Counted from the first letter of the stretch, positions 17,261-26,337 are shown. The stretch: 64,000 nucleotides of DNA from Acidithiobacillus sp. YTS05 (GCF_024396695.1 NZ_CP094359.1:558001-622000), one strand, 5' to 3'. Notes: generated by a model from the letters alone, not told the origin. Numbers and translations are program-made.

Positions 17261-18438
17261 ACGAGGCCGCGCTCCTGCAGGAGCGGATTCCAGCAACGTC
17301 TCCGGCGCTCTTCGTGGGGGCGGCGCGCTATCGCCGGAACAGCTACGGCAAAAATCATCCCCTGGCCATTCCGCGCGTCTCTTTGACCCTCGATCTTATC
17401 AACAGCTACGGGGCGATGGGTGCAGGGGAGTATCGCCTGGGCCGCCCTGCCAGCCATATTGAGCTCTGGGGCTTTCACACCCGCGAGTACATTCAGGCGT
17501 TTGAGAAGGCGCAGTTTCGGGGTCGCGTCACCGATCAGGATCGCCGCGTCTACCAGCTTGGCACCTTGGAGAACCCCTATTTCCCGGGTTTTTTTGACAC
17601 CCCTAATCTGGCAACCGGGTCGAGTATCCAGGCGGCCGAACTGGTGTTGCAGGGGCAGACGGCCTTCAGTCCAGCGGGGGGGATGCATCATGCAGCGCCG
17701 CATCAGGCGCGCGGGTTCTGTTATCTGAACGATCCGGTACTGGCCATTCAGCGGCTGCGTCGTACGGGTCTGCGGGTATTGTATTGGGATCTGGACGCAC
17801 ATCATGGCGATGGGGTGGAGGCTGCCTTCGTCGATGATCCCTTGGTGCAGACGGTTTCCATCCACATGGATACCGCCTATGCCTATCCCTTTCATGGCGG
17901 CGGCCTCGCTGACCAGGCCGGTGGGGCGCTGAACCTGCCACTGCCGCCGGAGGTCAACGACACGGAGTACCGGCAGGTATTTACCGCTCTCTGGCCGCGG
18001 GTGATGGAAAGCTTTACGCCAGAGGTGGTGGTATTGCAGGCAGGTACCGACATCCTTGCCCCAGATCCACTCAGCAAGTTTCGCATCAGTAACGTCTTTT
18101 TTTGGGAGATGGCACGGCGCATCGTGGCCGACAGCCCGCGCCTTTTGGTGTTGGGCGGGGGCGGTTATCATCCCATCGCCCTGGCGCGCTGCTGGACTGG
18201 TCTCTGGGCGATTCTCTCCGGCCGGGAGTTGCCGGCTACCCTGCCTGCGCCCGGCCGCGCGCTGCTTGCAGCGGTGGACTGGGAGCTCAATGATGAAGAC
18301 GCTCCGGATTATTCGCGGCAGTTCGAACGCCTCGATGACCTGCCTTGTGAAGGCCCGATACGGGCGGAGATCGGCGAGCGGCTAAGAGCCCTTTTCCAGG
18401 AGCACCCCCTTTTCCGCGATAGGAGAGTCCAGGTATGA
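17257..18438 (+). CDS. Histone-deacetylase-superfamily amidohydrolase
   Basis: 393 residues. The zinc-site signatures are present: HHAAPHQARGFCYLND with the paired histidines, DLDAHHGDG supplying Asp and His ligands, and DILAPDPLSKF supplying the second Asp; LGGGGY follows near the end. Members remove acyl groups from lysine side chains or small amines (AcuC, polyamine deacetylases). It overlaps cbbO and the next gene by 4 bases each, so it is translationally coupled to the activase operon. The substrate is unknown. Confidence 0.85.
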   Translation: MNEAALLQERIPATSPALFVGAARYRRNSYGKNHPLAIPRVSLTLDLINSYGAMGAGEYRLGRPASHIELWGFHTREYIQAFEKAQFRGRVTDQDRRVYQLGTLENPYFPGFFDTPNLATGSSIQAAELVLQGQTAFSPAGGMHHAAPHQARGFCYLNDPVLAIQRLRRTGLRVLYWDLDAHHGDGVEAAFVDDPLVQTVSIHMDTAYAYPFHGGGLADQAGGALNLPLPPEVNDTEYRQVFTALWPRVMESFTPEVVVLQAGTDILAPDPLSKFRISNVFFWEMARRIVADSPRLLVLGGGGYHPIALARCWTGLWAILSGRELPATLPAPGRALLAAVDWELNDEDAPDYSRQFERLDDLPCEGPIRAEIGERLRALFQEHPLFRDRRVQV

Positions 18439-19580
18439 GTGACACCCCTGATCTAGTCCCTGGTGCCGCCAACAGTCTGGCGACCAAAAAGTATGCCGAA
18501 CGCTTTGTTGCGGCGGGTCTGCCCGAGGGACATTACAGTGATTTTCTCAACACCCGTATCAAGCTCTCTTCCCTTGGCGTGGGCACCTTCCCCGGCGCTA
18601 TCGACGAGGTAACCGATGTGGCAGTTGCCGCCATTGTGGCGCAAGCCCTGCAATCGGGGATCAATGTGATCGATACCGGTGCCAATTACCGCTATGGAAG
18701 AGCAGGCCGCGCGGTAGGTGCCGGGATTGCCAAGGCCCTGCAGGCGGGTATACAGCGGGAGGAGTTCTTCGTGCTGGGTAAGGGGGGATTTCTCACCTTT
18801 GCCAATGGGAAACCAGAGAATCTCGAAACCTTCTTTGCCGAGGAGGTCGAGGCCAAAGGACGCGGCAAAAAAGAAGATCTTGCCCATGGTATCCACTGCC
18901 TCAGCCCGGAATATCTCCTTTGGCAACTCGATGAGCTGCGCGCGCAGACGGGCCTGGCAACCCTGGACGCCTTCCTGGTGGATCAGCCCGAGGTGCAAAT
19001 CCCCGTCATCGGCAAGGAGCAGGTCTACCGGAAGTTGATCGAGGTCTTCGCCGCGTTGGAGGGTGCGGTGGCGGAGGGCAAACTACGCTACTACGGGATT
19101 TCCACCTTCAACGCCTGTCGGGTGGAGACCGATAATCCCTTGTTTCAGTCGATGACCAGCCTGCTGGGCTTGGCGGAGAAGGCGGCGGGGGAGGGTAAAC
19201 GCCACCACCTGCGTATCGTCGAACTTCCCTTCAACGCGCTGATGCCCGAGGCCTATACGCGCTTCAGTCAGGTGACTGGCCAAGGGAACATCGCGTCTAC
19301 TATTCAGGCGGCCTATCAGCTCAAGCTAACCGTCATGGCCAGTCATCCGCTGGGTAAGGGGCTGCTGGGGCGGGAAGAGGTGCCATCATTGCAAGAGGCC
19401 ATGCCCGAGCTGGCCAATGCTGCGCAGCGCGCTACGCAATTTGTCCGCTCGACGCCCGGAATTGCGGTAACCCTGGTGGGTATGAGCAACCCCCTGCACT
19501 TGGCTGATTTTCTCGCCGTTGCCCAGCAGGCGCCTCTGGAGAAAGAGCGCTTCCTGGCCATGTTCGAGAAGGAGAAGTAG
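18435..19580 (+). CDS. Aldo/keto reductase family protein with a changed active-site histidine
   Basis: 381 residues, longer than most AKRs because of a 40-residue N-terminal extension. LGVGTFPG, NVIDTGANYRYG (Asp and Tyr) and LGKGG (Lys) match the catalytic tetrad, but where most members have LxHxP this protein has FLVDQPE, so the histidine is replaced by aspartate. It overlaps the deacetylase gene by 4 bases and ends the cbbQO operon. A reductase or metabolite-repair role linked to carbon fixation is possible but unproven. Confidence 0.82.
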   Translation: MSDTPDLVPGAANSLATKKYAERFVAAGLPEGHYSDFLNTRIKLSSLGVGTFPGAIDEVTDVAVAAIVAQALQSGINVIDTGANYRYGRAGRAVGAGIAKALQAGIQREEFFVLGKGGFLTFANGKPENLETFFAEEVEAKGRGKKEDLAHGIHCLSPEYLLWQLDELRAQTGLATLDAFLVDQPEVQIPVIGKEQVYRKLIEVFAALEGAVAEGKLRYYGISTFNACRVETDNPLFQSMTSLLGLAEKAAGEGKRHHLRIVELPFNALMPEAYTRFSQVTGQGNIASTIQAAYQLKLTVMASHPLGKGLLGREEVPSLQEAMPELANAAQRATQFVRSTPGIAVTLVGMSNPLHLADFLAVAQQAPLEKERFLAMFEKEK

Positions 19581-19617
19581 GGTCTATATTCTCCTTACTG
19601 AGCAGAAAAGACGTTTC

Positions 19618-20202
19618 CTACGGCCGCTCGGTGTCGCTTTCCTTTTTCTTTTTGCTGATCTCGGCGAGGAGGCGCTCCTGTTCAGCAAAGGACAGGCGGC
19701 GGCTGCCGGCCGTGAAACCTTTTTTGGTCGCAGCAGGTTCGGCCGGATGTCCAGCGCGTTCGCTTTCCTTGACGTTCCGGTATTCCCGTAATTCCTTCTC
19801 CCACTGCTGGCCGGCATCGAGGTTTTCCGGGCGCCCCTGAAAATCCTTGGGCGCCGCTGGCGTCTGCTGCGCAAACCAGGCCGCCTTGCGTTGCTCACGG
19901 TTGTGTTGGCTCACCCAGTTGCCCAAGTGGCGCAAGTCGATCAGCGCGGCGACCAGTATCAATACCCCCAGGCCCAAGGGAAACGGCCATGGCAGTGTCA
20001 ATGCGAGGATGACCACCACCAAGCTGGCGACAGGATATGCCCAGGCCAGTGGGCGCTGTAGATAAAACCGGTGTAGGCCAAGGAGGAAGCCTAGCCAGGT
20101 TAGGTATGCGGTAGTGGTTTTTTTTTGCAGTTGCTGCAGGCGAATCTGCACGCTCTGCAGCCCCTCGCCCTTGAGGTCGAGCTTCTCCCAGGCCTTCGGC
20201 AC
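19618..20202 (-). CDS. TM2-domain-like membrane protein
   Basis: 194 residues. WLGFLLGLHRFYLQR is a TM2-type motif, followed by two membrane spans to about residue 88 and a charged, Lys/Glu-rich cytoplasmic tail ending in EISKKKKESD. GTG start at 20202 with GGGAG upstream. Convergent with the aldo/keto reductase gene and divergent from the LysR gene. Function unknown. Confidence 0.75.
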   Translation of the reverse strand: MPKAWEKLDLKGEGLQSVQIRLQQLQKKTTTAYLTWLGFLLGLHRFYLQRPLAWAYPVASLVVVILALTLPWPFPLGLGVLILVAALIDLRHLGNWVSQHNREQRKAAWFAQQTPAAPKDFQGRPENLDAGQQWEKELREYRNVKESERAGHPAEPAATKKGFTAGSRRLSFAEQERLLAEISKKKKESDTERP

Positions 20203-20283
20203 AAGTGATCTCCCGGAATAATGTGTTGAACCGCTCTGATATTACCCCTAAACTCTGGCAAAGTCGCGGGCGACGGGAAAAAT

Positions 20284-21219
20284 ATGGCAGACAGACGATT
20301 GCAGGTCTTTCACACGGTGGCGCGTTTGTTGAGCTTCACCAAGGCGGCAGAGACCCTGCACATGACACAACCGGCGGTGACCTTCCAGGTCAAGCAACTG
20401 GAAGAGCAGTTCAACACCCGCCTCTTTGATCGTACCCATAACCGCATCAGCCTCACGGAGGCGGGTATGGTGGTGTACGAATACTCAGAACGGATTCTGT
20501 CGTTGTATTCAGAAATGTCCAACCGTGTCGGCGAGATGACCGGAGATCTGCGCGGCCATCTGCTGATCGGCGCCAGTACGACGATCGCCGAATACATGCT
20601 GCCGCGGGTCCTCGGCGATTTCAAAATGAAGTACCCGGATGTCCAGGTGCGCCTGCACGTCGGCAACACCGACAAGATCGTGCACATGATCGAAGATAAC
20701 AGTATCGATCTGGGCCTGGTCGAAGGAGTGGTGACCAACAAGAGCCTGGCCACGCTGAAGTGCTGCATGGACAACATGATCGTTATCGCGCCTGCGGATC
20801 ATGCGTTGTCGGAACATCAGACGGTTTCCGCTCGAGAACTGCTCGACTTCCCCTTCGTATCACGAGAAGAGGGCTCCGGTACCCGGGAAGTCACCATGGA
20901 ATACCTCAGTCAGGAAGGTGTCGATCCCCAAGATCTGCATATCACCATGGAGCTGGGCAGCCCGGAGGCCGTCAAGGGGGCGGTGGAGGGTGGCTTGGGG
21001 GTTGCGGTTGTCTCCGAGGCAACGGTGCTCAAAGAGCTCGCCCTGGGTTCCATTGTCGCTCGCCCGCTCAATCCACCCCTGGCGCGGCCTTACTTTTTCG
21101 TTTACCAGAAACAGAAGTTCCGCAGTCTGGTGATGGACGAGTTCCTCGAATTTTCCAAAGAGCGTTGCGCCAAGGATTTTCTCACCTTGCCCAAACAACG
21201 CGGGGTGATCCGTTCATGA
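20284..21219 (+). CDS. LysR-family transcriptional regulator (CbbR/CysL-like)
   Basis: 311 residues. The N-terminal winged helix (FHTVARLLSFTKAAETL, QPAVTFQVKQLE) and the effector-binding domain from about residue 90 are typical of LysR proteins. The type with GDLRGHLLIGASTTIAEY is close to CysL and CbbR regulators of sulfur assimilation or CO2 fixation; its place beside the CbbQO operon favours a CbbR-like role, but the targets are not shown. Its stop overlaps the next gene (ATGA). Confidence 0.87.
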   Translation: MADRRLQVFHTVARLLSFTKAAETLHMTQPAVTFQVKQLEEQFNTRLFDRTHNRISLTEAGMVVYEYSERILSLYSEMSNRVGEMTGDLRGHLLIGASTTIAEYMLPRVLGDFKMKYPDVQVRLHVGNTDKIVHMIEDNSIDLGLVEGVVTNKSLATLKCCMDNMIVIAPADHALSEHQTVSARELLDFPFVSREEGSGTREVTMEYLSQEGVDPQDLHITMELGSPEAVKGAVEGGLGVAVVSEATVLKELALGSIVARPLNPPLARPYFFVYQKQKFRSLVMDEFLEFSKERCAKDFLTLPKQRGVIRS

Positions 21220-21971
21220 AGCATTTTGCGGTCGTTCAGCACAGTTATTCCGAGTTTTTGGGCATTATCGAGAGTCAGCTGGAAAAACGAGACATCGGGT
21301 TCAGTTATTTCCGTGTTTTTCTCAATCAGGAGTTGCCGAGTAGCGCGCTGACTTTCGACGCATTGTTCCTGCTCGGTGGCCCGATGTCCCCCCTGGAGCA
21401 GGACAAATATCCCTGGCTGGAACAGGAGCTGCAGACCATTGCTGCCTTTCGCAAGGCCGGACGGCCCATTGTGGGTTTGGGACTGGGAGCATTGCTGATT
21501 GCTCAGCAAGAGGGTGCGGAGTTGTCGCTGGAGCCCTACCACAATGCCTATTTTACCACCGCCCATGCGACGGAAGCGGGGCGCAACGATCCCCTGGCGC
21601 AGGCAGTCGACGGACGCCAGGTCATGGTTTGGGCAGCGGGTACTGCCCAACTGCCGGACGCCATCGAGCCCTTGGTCGTAGACGATGAAGGTCGCTGGAT
21701 CGCCTTCCGACCGAATGACGGTAGCGCCATGGCCTTGCTCTTTCGCCCGGAAATGAAGCCGGGCCTGATTGAAGACATTCTCATGGAAGAGGATCGGGAA
21801 ACGCCAGACAATATTGGGGACTTGCTGGCGCAGGCGCGCGAGCTCTGGCCCGAGATGCAGAAGACCACGGATCTGGTACTGGTGGCCTTGGTGCAGGAAC
21901 TTTCCTTGATGTCCGAGAAGCGTAAGCCACGCGTTTTTTCCCTCAATTTGGCTCCGGCAGATAAATCATGA
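21216..21971 (+). CDS. Class I glutamine-amidotransferase-like protein lacking the nucleophile cysteine
   Basis: 251 residues with the GATase1 layout: FLLGGPMSP (oxyanion-loop region, 52-60), then the nucleophile elbow VGLGLGALLIA (86-96). Where active enzymes have G-x-Cys-x-G this has Gly89, so amidotransferase chemistry is lost. A later RPEMKP may correspond to the His/Glu region. It sits between a LysR gene and an unknown small gene with ATGA overlaps on both sides. A binding or regulatory role is likely. Confidence 0.75.
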   Translation: MKHFAVVQHSYSEFLGIIESQLEKRDIGFSYFRVFLNQELPSSALTFDALFLLGGPMSPLEQDKYPWLEQELQTIAAFRKAGRPIVGLGLGALLIAQQEGAELSLEPYHNAYFTTAHATEAGRNDPLAQAVDGRQVMVWAAGTAQLPDAIEPLVVDDEGRWIAFRPNDGSAMALLFRPEMKPGLIEDILMEEDRETPDNIGDLLAQARELWPEMQKTTDLVLVALVQELSLMSEKRKPRVFSLNLAPADKS

Positions 21972-22324
21972 ATGCGTATGAGCGCCGCTTACTGCGCGTG
22001 AGCCGCAAGCTGGATGATGCCCAGCGCGAGCAACTGCTGACCTTTGCCGAGTTTCTTGTCAGTCGCAGAAAGGATGCGGCCGCCAATGCCGACGCTGCCG
22101 TTCTCGAACCCTTGCAGATTCCGGCGCGGGAGGGGGAGACGGTGGTCGGGGCCATCAAGCGCCTGCGCGAGGCCTACCACATGCTCGACGCCAAGGTGAT
22201 GCTCAACGACACCGCCTCGGTGATGTCCAAGCATGCGGTCGGCGGCCTGCCCGCAGCAGAGGCAATCACTGAGTTGGAAAGCCTATTTCTACGCCATTAC
22301 GAGCGTTATCGCGACGAACCTTGA
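21968..22324 (+). CDS. Hypothetical protein (118 residues)
   Basis: Charged, helical protein beginning MNAYERRLLRVSRKL, with no cysteine and no membrane segment. Overlaps the preceding amidotransferase-like gene by 4 bases and the dedA start by 1 base, so it is clearly in the LysR operon. I do not recognise the family; similar short proteins may act as small regulators, but nothing here proves that. Confidence 0.7.
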   Translation: MNAYERRLLRVSRKLDDAQREQLLTFAEFLVSRRKDAAANADAAVLEPLQIPAREGETVVGAIKRLREAYHMLDAKVMLNDTASVMSKHAVGGLPAAEAITELESLFLRHYERYRDEP

Positions 22325-22953
22325 TGTTACACCTGCTGCAGGTGGCCCTGCATTTCGATCAGTGGTTGGCTCTGTTCCTGCAGGAATACGGAGCATGGGT
22401 GTATCTCGGCCTCTTTCTCATCCTCTTTGCCGAGACGGGGCTGGTGATCATGCCCATCCTGCCTGGGGATTCCATGCTTTTTGTCTGCGGTACGCTAGCC
22501 GGCGCTGGCCATATGTCGCTGGCGATTCTGATTCCTTTGCTGGTATCCGCGGCGGTGCTGGGAGATGCACTCAATTACAGTCTGGGCCGACGTTTCGGGC
22601 CACATCTGTTTTCGGGTCGCTGGCGTCTGCAGCCCGGTCATCTGGCGAAGACCGAGGCCTTTTATCGCAAGCATGGGGGTAAGGCCATCATCATTGGCCG
22701 CTTTTTGCCGATCATTCGCACCTTTGTGCCTTTTGTTGCCGGCATCGCGCGCTTGCCTTGGGCGCGCTTTACCTCTTTCAATGTGGTCGGCGCGGTGCTA
22801 TGGATTGTCGGCCTCCTGTTCGCAGGATTCTTCCTGGGTCGCTTGCCTTGGGTGAAGGCCTACCTCACCCCATTCCTGCTTTTGATCATCCTGATTTCCT
22901 TGTTTCCGGCGTTTCTGGCGTGGTTCCAGAATCGCCGGCAGACAACGGGGTAA
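22324..22953 (+). CDS. DedA-family integral membrane protein
   Basis: 209 residues with several hydrophobic spans. The family signature is visible: FAETGLVIMPILPGDSMLF, and GRFLPIIRTFVPFVAGIARL, with conserved Arg and Pro. DedA proteins are implicated in phospholipid (undecaprenyl phosphate) flipping and membrane energetics. ATG at 22324 overlaps the stop of the previous gene; a TTG at 22321 is an alternative. Confidence 0.9.
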   Translation: MLHLLQVALHFDQWLALFLQEYGAWVYLGLFLILFAETGLVIMPILPGDSMLFVCGTLAGAGHMSLAILIPLLVSAAVLGDALNYSLGRRFGPHLFSGRWRLQPGHLAKTEAFYRKHGGKAIIIGRFLPIIRTFVPFVAGIARLPWARFTSFNVVGAVLWIVGLLFAGFFLGRLPWVKAYLTPFLLLIILISLFPAFLAWFQNRRQTTG

Positions 22954-22961
22954 AGCGATCT

Positions 22962-23363
22962 TCAGACGGGCACGCTATCGTAGTAAGGGCCGAAGCGTTC
23001 GCCGGCTGGTCGCGCGGGGAAGATGGTAATGATCAAGAGCGCAAGGGATCCGATATAGGGAACGAAATAAAGCAGCAACAGCCAGGCGGAAAGCCCAACG
23101 TCGTGCAGACGGCGCGCTTGCGTCGCGAGATTTGGAAGAAAGGTGGCGAGAAGATATATCCCATAAAGTCCAATCACCAGAACGCCAGATGTCGATTTCT
23201 CCCCCGCAGAATATGCGCCGAGTATGCCGCCGAGTATGACGATACCAATGAAGATCAGAAAGTTAAAAAGGGCAAACCACCAGTATTCGGCGCGGGACAT
23301 ACGCCCATCGAAGCGCGCATAATTGTGGAAGATCGCATGGGTATAGGCATCGATCATACGCAT
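22962..23363 (-). CDS. DUF805-family membrane protein
   Basis: 134 residues. The family pattern is clear: F-DGRMSRAEYWWFALFN at the start, then membrane spans, then QARRLHDVGLSAWLLLL and the last span. Function of DUF805 is unknown. AAGGAG 7 bases upstream supports the ATG at 23363. Convergent with dedA. Confidence 0.88.
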   Translation of the reverse strand: MRMIDAYTHAIFHNYARFDGRMSRAEYWWFALFNFLIFIGIVILGGILGAYSAGEKSTSGVLVIGLYGIYLLATFLPNLATQARRLHDVGLSAWLLLLYFVPYIGSLALLIITIFPARPAGERFGPYYDSVPV

Positions 23364-23385
23364 GTTACTCTCCTTGGTGAAAAAA

Positions 23386-24255
23386 TTAATTTTGAATGTT
23401 ACCGTCAAAGCTACAAATAGGGGCGTATAGATCGGGGCGCCGGTCGCGGAACAGACCCCAATCGATACGTTGGCGAGCGATGGCGGCAAGATCCAGATCG
23501 GCGTGTATGAATCCTTCTTCCAGATCGGCCTGGGCCATAAGCGCACCTGTACCATCGGTAATGAAGGAGCCACCATAGAAGGTGATGCTGGCGCTCTCCC
23601 CATCCTCTTTCCCAATGCGGTTGGCGGCAATGACGGGCAGGACGTTGGCGGCGGCGTGACCCTGCATGGTGCGGGTCCAATGGTCGCGACTATGGATCTC
23701 GGGCGCCGTGGGCTCGGAGCCGATGGCAGTGGGGTAGAGCAACATCTCTGCCCCTTGCAAGGCGAGGACGCGGGCCGTTTCGGGAAACCACTGATCCCAG
23801 CAAATGGCTACGCCAAGCCGGCCAAAACGAGTGGGAAAGACCCGAAAGCCAGTGTCACCGGGGCTGAAGTAAAATTTTTCCTGATAGCCGGGGCCATCGG
23901 GAATATGCGCCTTGCGATAGAGTCCCAGATCCCGGCCATCGGCATCATAGGTGACGAGGCTGTTGAAATAGGCATTGCCAGCGCGCTCAAAGAAGCTCAC
24001 GGGCAGTACGACGCCAAGTTCGGCCGCCAGGGTCTGCATGCGGAGCAGGGCAGGATCCTCTGCGCGGGGGCGGGCAAGGGCAAAAAAATCGATGTTCTGG
24101 TCCTTGCAAAAGTATGGGGTACTGAACAGTTCTTGCAGAAGGATGATCTGCGCACCGGACGCAGCCGCTTGGCGCACCCAGTGCTCGGCCTTGGCCAGGT
24201 TGACGGAGCGATCTTCCGAAATGGCCATTTGCATGGCAGCTACCCGTACCTGCAT
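23386..24255 (-). CDS. aguB: N-carbamoylputrescine amidase (AguB), carbon-nitrogen hydrolase
   Basis: 289 residues of the nitrilase superfamily. The catalytic triad is visible: Glu42 (LLQELF), Lys115 (YRKAHIPD) and Cys152 (AICWDQWFPE). The Lys-region HIPDGPGYQEKFYF is the AguB type. It converts N-carbamoylputrescine to putrescine, CO2 and ammonia. The matching agmatine deiminase AguA is encoded 17 kb away at 41543, so the two-step route is complete but unlinked. Confidence 0.9.
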   Translation of the reverse strand: MQVRVAAMQMAISEDRSVNLAKAEHWVRQAAASGAQIILLQELFSTPYFCKDQNIDFFALARPRAEDPALLRMQTLAAELGVVLPVSFFERAGNAYFNSLVTYDADGRDLGLYRKAHIPDGPGYQEKFYFSPGDTGFRVFPTRFGRLGVAICWDQWFPETARVLALQGAEMLLYPTAIGSEPTAPEIHSRDHWTRTMQGHAAANVLPVIAANRIGKEDGESASITFYGGSFITDGTGALMAQADLEEGFIHADLDLAAIARQRIDWGLFRDRRPDLYAPICSFDGNIQN

Positions 24256-24296
24256 GATTCCTCCGCGATTTTCCTTTGGCGAAGGATACGTGGGGG

Positions 24297-24947
24297 CTAC
24301 TGAGCTGGCAAGTTCTTGGCCTGCTCTGGGATGCCCTTCAGAACGTCACGTAGGCTGTTTGGCCCCAGGGCCTTCTGCACAACCTGATAGCTTCCGTCCT
24401 TTTCCGGGTAGATCATGGTGGGTACGATTTTCTGTCCAATGCTGGTCAATAACGCAAGGTTGTCCTTGAGGATTTTTTCACTGCGGGCATCGGGGAGTAC
24501 CTCGGGCACTCCCCCGAAGTGCTCCATGTTGAACTTCTTCTCGTTTTCCAGGATGGCCGCAAGGGGATCTTTCGCCTGCAAGATGTAGGCGGCTTTTTCC
24601 TGGCTGCTGCCCGGATCCAGAAACCCGACCAGCAGATAGCGTACCTGCAGATGCATGGGTTTGATCAGGGGTTGCAACTCGTCGATGAGCACATGGCAGT
24701 AAGGACAGTTGGGATCGAAGATCACGTAGAGCACGCGCGCCCCATTACCCTGCGCAATCCAGTGGCTCTGTCCCAACTGCGACCATACTTTGGCCGGGAC
24801 TGCGCCAACTCGCGCAAGTGCCGTGCCAGGGATAAGAGGCAGAAGCAGGAGCGCGAGGGCGAAACCTAGCCGGATATTTTTGTAACCGTTTGTAAGTCCG
24901 AGGAAATTTCTCCAAAATCTAGACCAGAAAACTTTGCTCGTAGCCAC
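24297..24947 (-). CDS. DsbC/DsbG-like periplasmic thiol-disulfide protein
   Basis: 216 residues. A hydrophobic segment (about 27-45) ending ALA is a signal peptide or anchor. The thioredoxin fold has FDPNCPYCH (CPYC active site near 80) and a cis-proline site VPTMIYP. The N-terminal dimerisation domain of DsbC/DsbG is missing, so it may act as a monomeric oxidoreductase. GTG start at 24947 follows GGAGG by about 6 bases. Confidence 0.85.
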   Translation of the reverse strand: MATSKVFWSRFWRNFLGLTNGYKNIRLGFALALLLLPLIPGTALARVGAVPAKVWSQLGQSHWIAQGNGARVLYVIFDPNCPYCHVLIDELQPLIKPMHLQVRYLLVGFLDPGSSQEKAAYILQAKDPLAAILENEKKFNMEHFGGVPEVLPDARSEKILKDNLALLTSIGQKIVPTMIYPEKDGSYQVVQKALGPNSLRDVLKGIPEQAKNLPAQ

Positions 24948-25038
24948 AATGCACCTCCGCTAGACCGCCTTCTCTGGGAGTAAGCAGAATTTGCGCCAGC
25001 AGAAAGTTATCACCCTGTTTCAAGCGGCTGACAAATGC

Positions 25039-25067
25039 TTGCGCGATGGAACGTTTTCGCCTAGATT
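25039..25067 (+). promoter_or_regulatory. Predicted sigma-70 promoter for the NlpC/P60 gene
   Basis: TTGCGC at 25039-25044 and TAGATT at 25062-25067 have a 17-base spacer. It is the best match in the 295-base intergenic stretch 24948-25242, upstream of the start at 25243. Nothing else in that stretch is recognised. Confidence 0.4.
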
Positions 25068-25242
25068 CCCAAACAGGTGTTATGGGGCATTCGTGTTAGT
25101 TATGGCTAATACAGTGCATCAAGTGTAGGGAGGCGATCTGCCGTCGTGGTCTGAGGCGGCGTTGGGTCGGGGCGTGTCTCTGCCTGTGGTTCTCGCGATA
25201 GAACCCATGCAGCGACGCTTCCAGGGCGTTTGGAGGAACGCG

Positions 25243-26322
25243 ATGCGTAGAAGCTTGTTGGGGGTGGCGGTAACGCTGGCGGTATTTTTTTCAGGGACGG
25301 TCATGGCGCAGGCGCATACCAAACCGCGCCATCACGAAGTGGGTAAGCGTACGCACGCCGTCACCTATCATCACAAGGCCAGGCCCGTGCTGCACCGACA
25401 GCGCCACGTCGACGAGTCATCTGTTTACCGCGACACTCTCGATACCCAGCCGGCCAGTTTCGATAGCCTCGCCCCCAGCGCGCTGCAATTGATGCATCTT
25501 TCCCCTGTGCCCTTTGCGGGGGTAGGCGCTGCACCGCAGGCCAATCCCTTGCCACATTATTCCTTCTCGCGCCCCATCCCTGATGAAGTGCATCCCGTGG
25601 ATTCGGCACATTTCATCAATGCGGCTCTGATCCTTGACAAAGTGGCGGATAACGCGCCTGTGGCTGCCGCTCCGGCAGTCAAGGCGAGTGAGGCCGTGGC
25701 CGTGACACCAGCCACAGAAAATACCGTGTCATCGCGCCCGAGTGGAACGCTGGGGGTTGCCCTGCAGATGCTTGCCAGTCAGGCCTACTACTGGGCGAGT
25801 CATCCCCTGGAGGCGCTGCAGCAGGAAGGGGACTTTGCTGCTGGAGACAACGCCCGCTCTGAACTGCGCAACGATGTGGCTTTGGCGGCGCAGGACGCGA
25901 CGGCAGAAGCAGTCCCCGACAATGGTAGCTGGCTTTCACCTCATGGTCTGGTTTCAGCAGCTTTGCGTTTTATCGGTGCGCCTTATGTGTGGGGCGGGAC
26001 CAGTCCGCGTACAGGCTTCGACTGCAGTGGGTTTGTGAAGTACATCTTCGCCAAGTTTGACATCTTCGTTCCGCGTACGTCCTACGCGCAGGCGGCCGCC
26101 CTGCCGGCAATCCCCCGCCGGGACCTGAAGCCGGGTGATCTGGTCTTTTTCAACACCATGCATCGCGCATTTTCCCATGTTGGCATCTACATCGGTAAAG
26201 GCAAGTTTGTGAGTGCGCAAACGCCAGCTACGGGCGTGCAGGTAGCCAGTCTCAGCGATCCCTACTGGGCCGCGCGTTTTGACGGTGCCCGTCGGCTGCC
26301 GCACGGGGTCAGCCTTTCCTGA
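25243..26322 (+). CDS. NlpC/P60-domain cell-wall hydrolase
   Basis: 359 residues. Signal peptide (MRRSLLGVAVTLAVFFSGTVMA), then a His-rich, low-complexity middle, then a C-terminal NlpC/P60 domain: GGTSPRTGFDCSGFVKY with catalytic Cys near 258 and SHVGIYIG with His near 311. It would cut peptide bonds in peptidoglycan in the periplasm. Start chosen at 25243 because GGAGG precedes it; the longer frame from 25162 lacks a signal peptide. Confidence 0.88.
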   Translation: MRRSLLGVAVTLAVFFSGTVMAQAHTKPRHHEVGKRTHAVTYHHKARPVLHRQRHVDESSVYRDTLDTQPASFDSLAPSALQLMHLSPVPFAGVGAAPQANPLPHYSFSRPIPDEVHPVDSAHFINAALILDKVADNAPVAAAPAVKASEAVAVTPATENTVSSRPSGTLGVALQMLASQAYYWASHPLEALQQEGDFAAGDNARSELRNDVALAAQDATAEAVPDNGSWLSPHGLVSAALRFIGAPYVWGGTSPRTGFDCSGFVKYIFAKFDIFVPRTSYAQAAALPAIPRRDLKPGDLVFFNTMHRAFSHVGIYIGKGKFVSAQTPATGVQVASLSDPYWAARFDGARRLPHGVSLS

Positions 26323-26337
26323 TCTTCGCGTAATGAG

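Noticed and set aside
15812..17296. 494-residue minus-strand frame across the end of cbbO
   Set aside because: A GC-rich antisense shadow of the CbbO VWA domain; no ribosome site or family motifs.
25162..25242. N-terminal extension of the NlpC/P60 gene
   Set aside because: The ATG at 25243 has GGAGG and gives a clean signal peptide; the extension does not.
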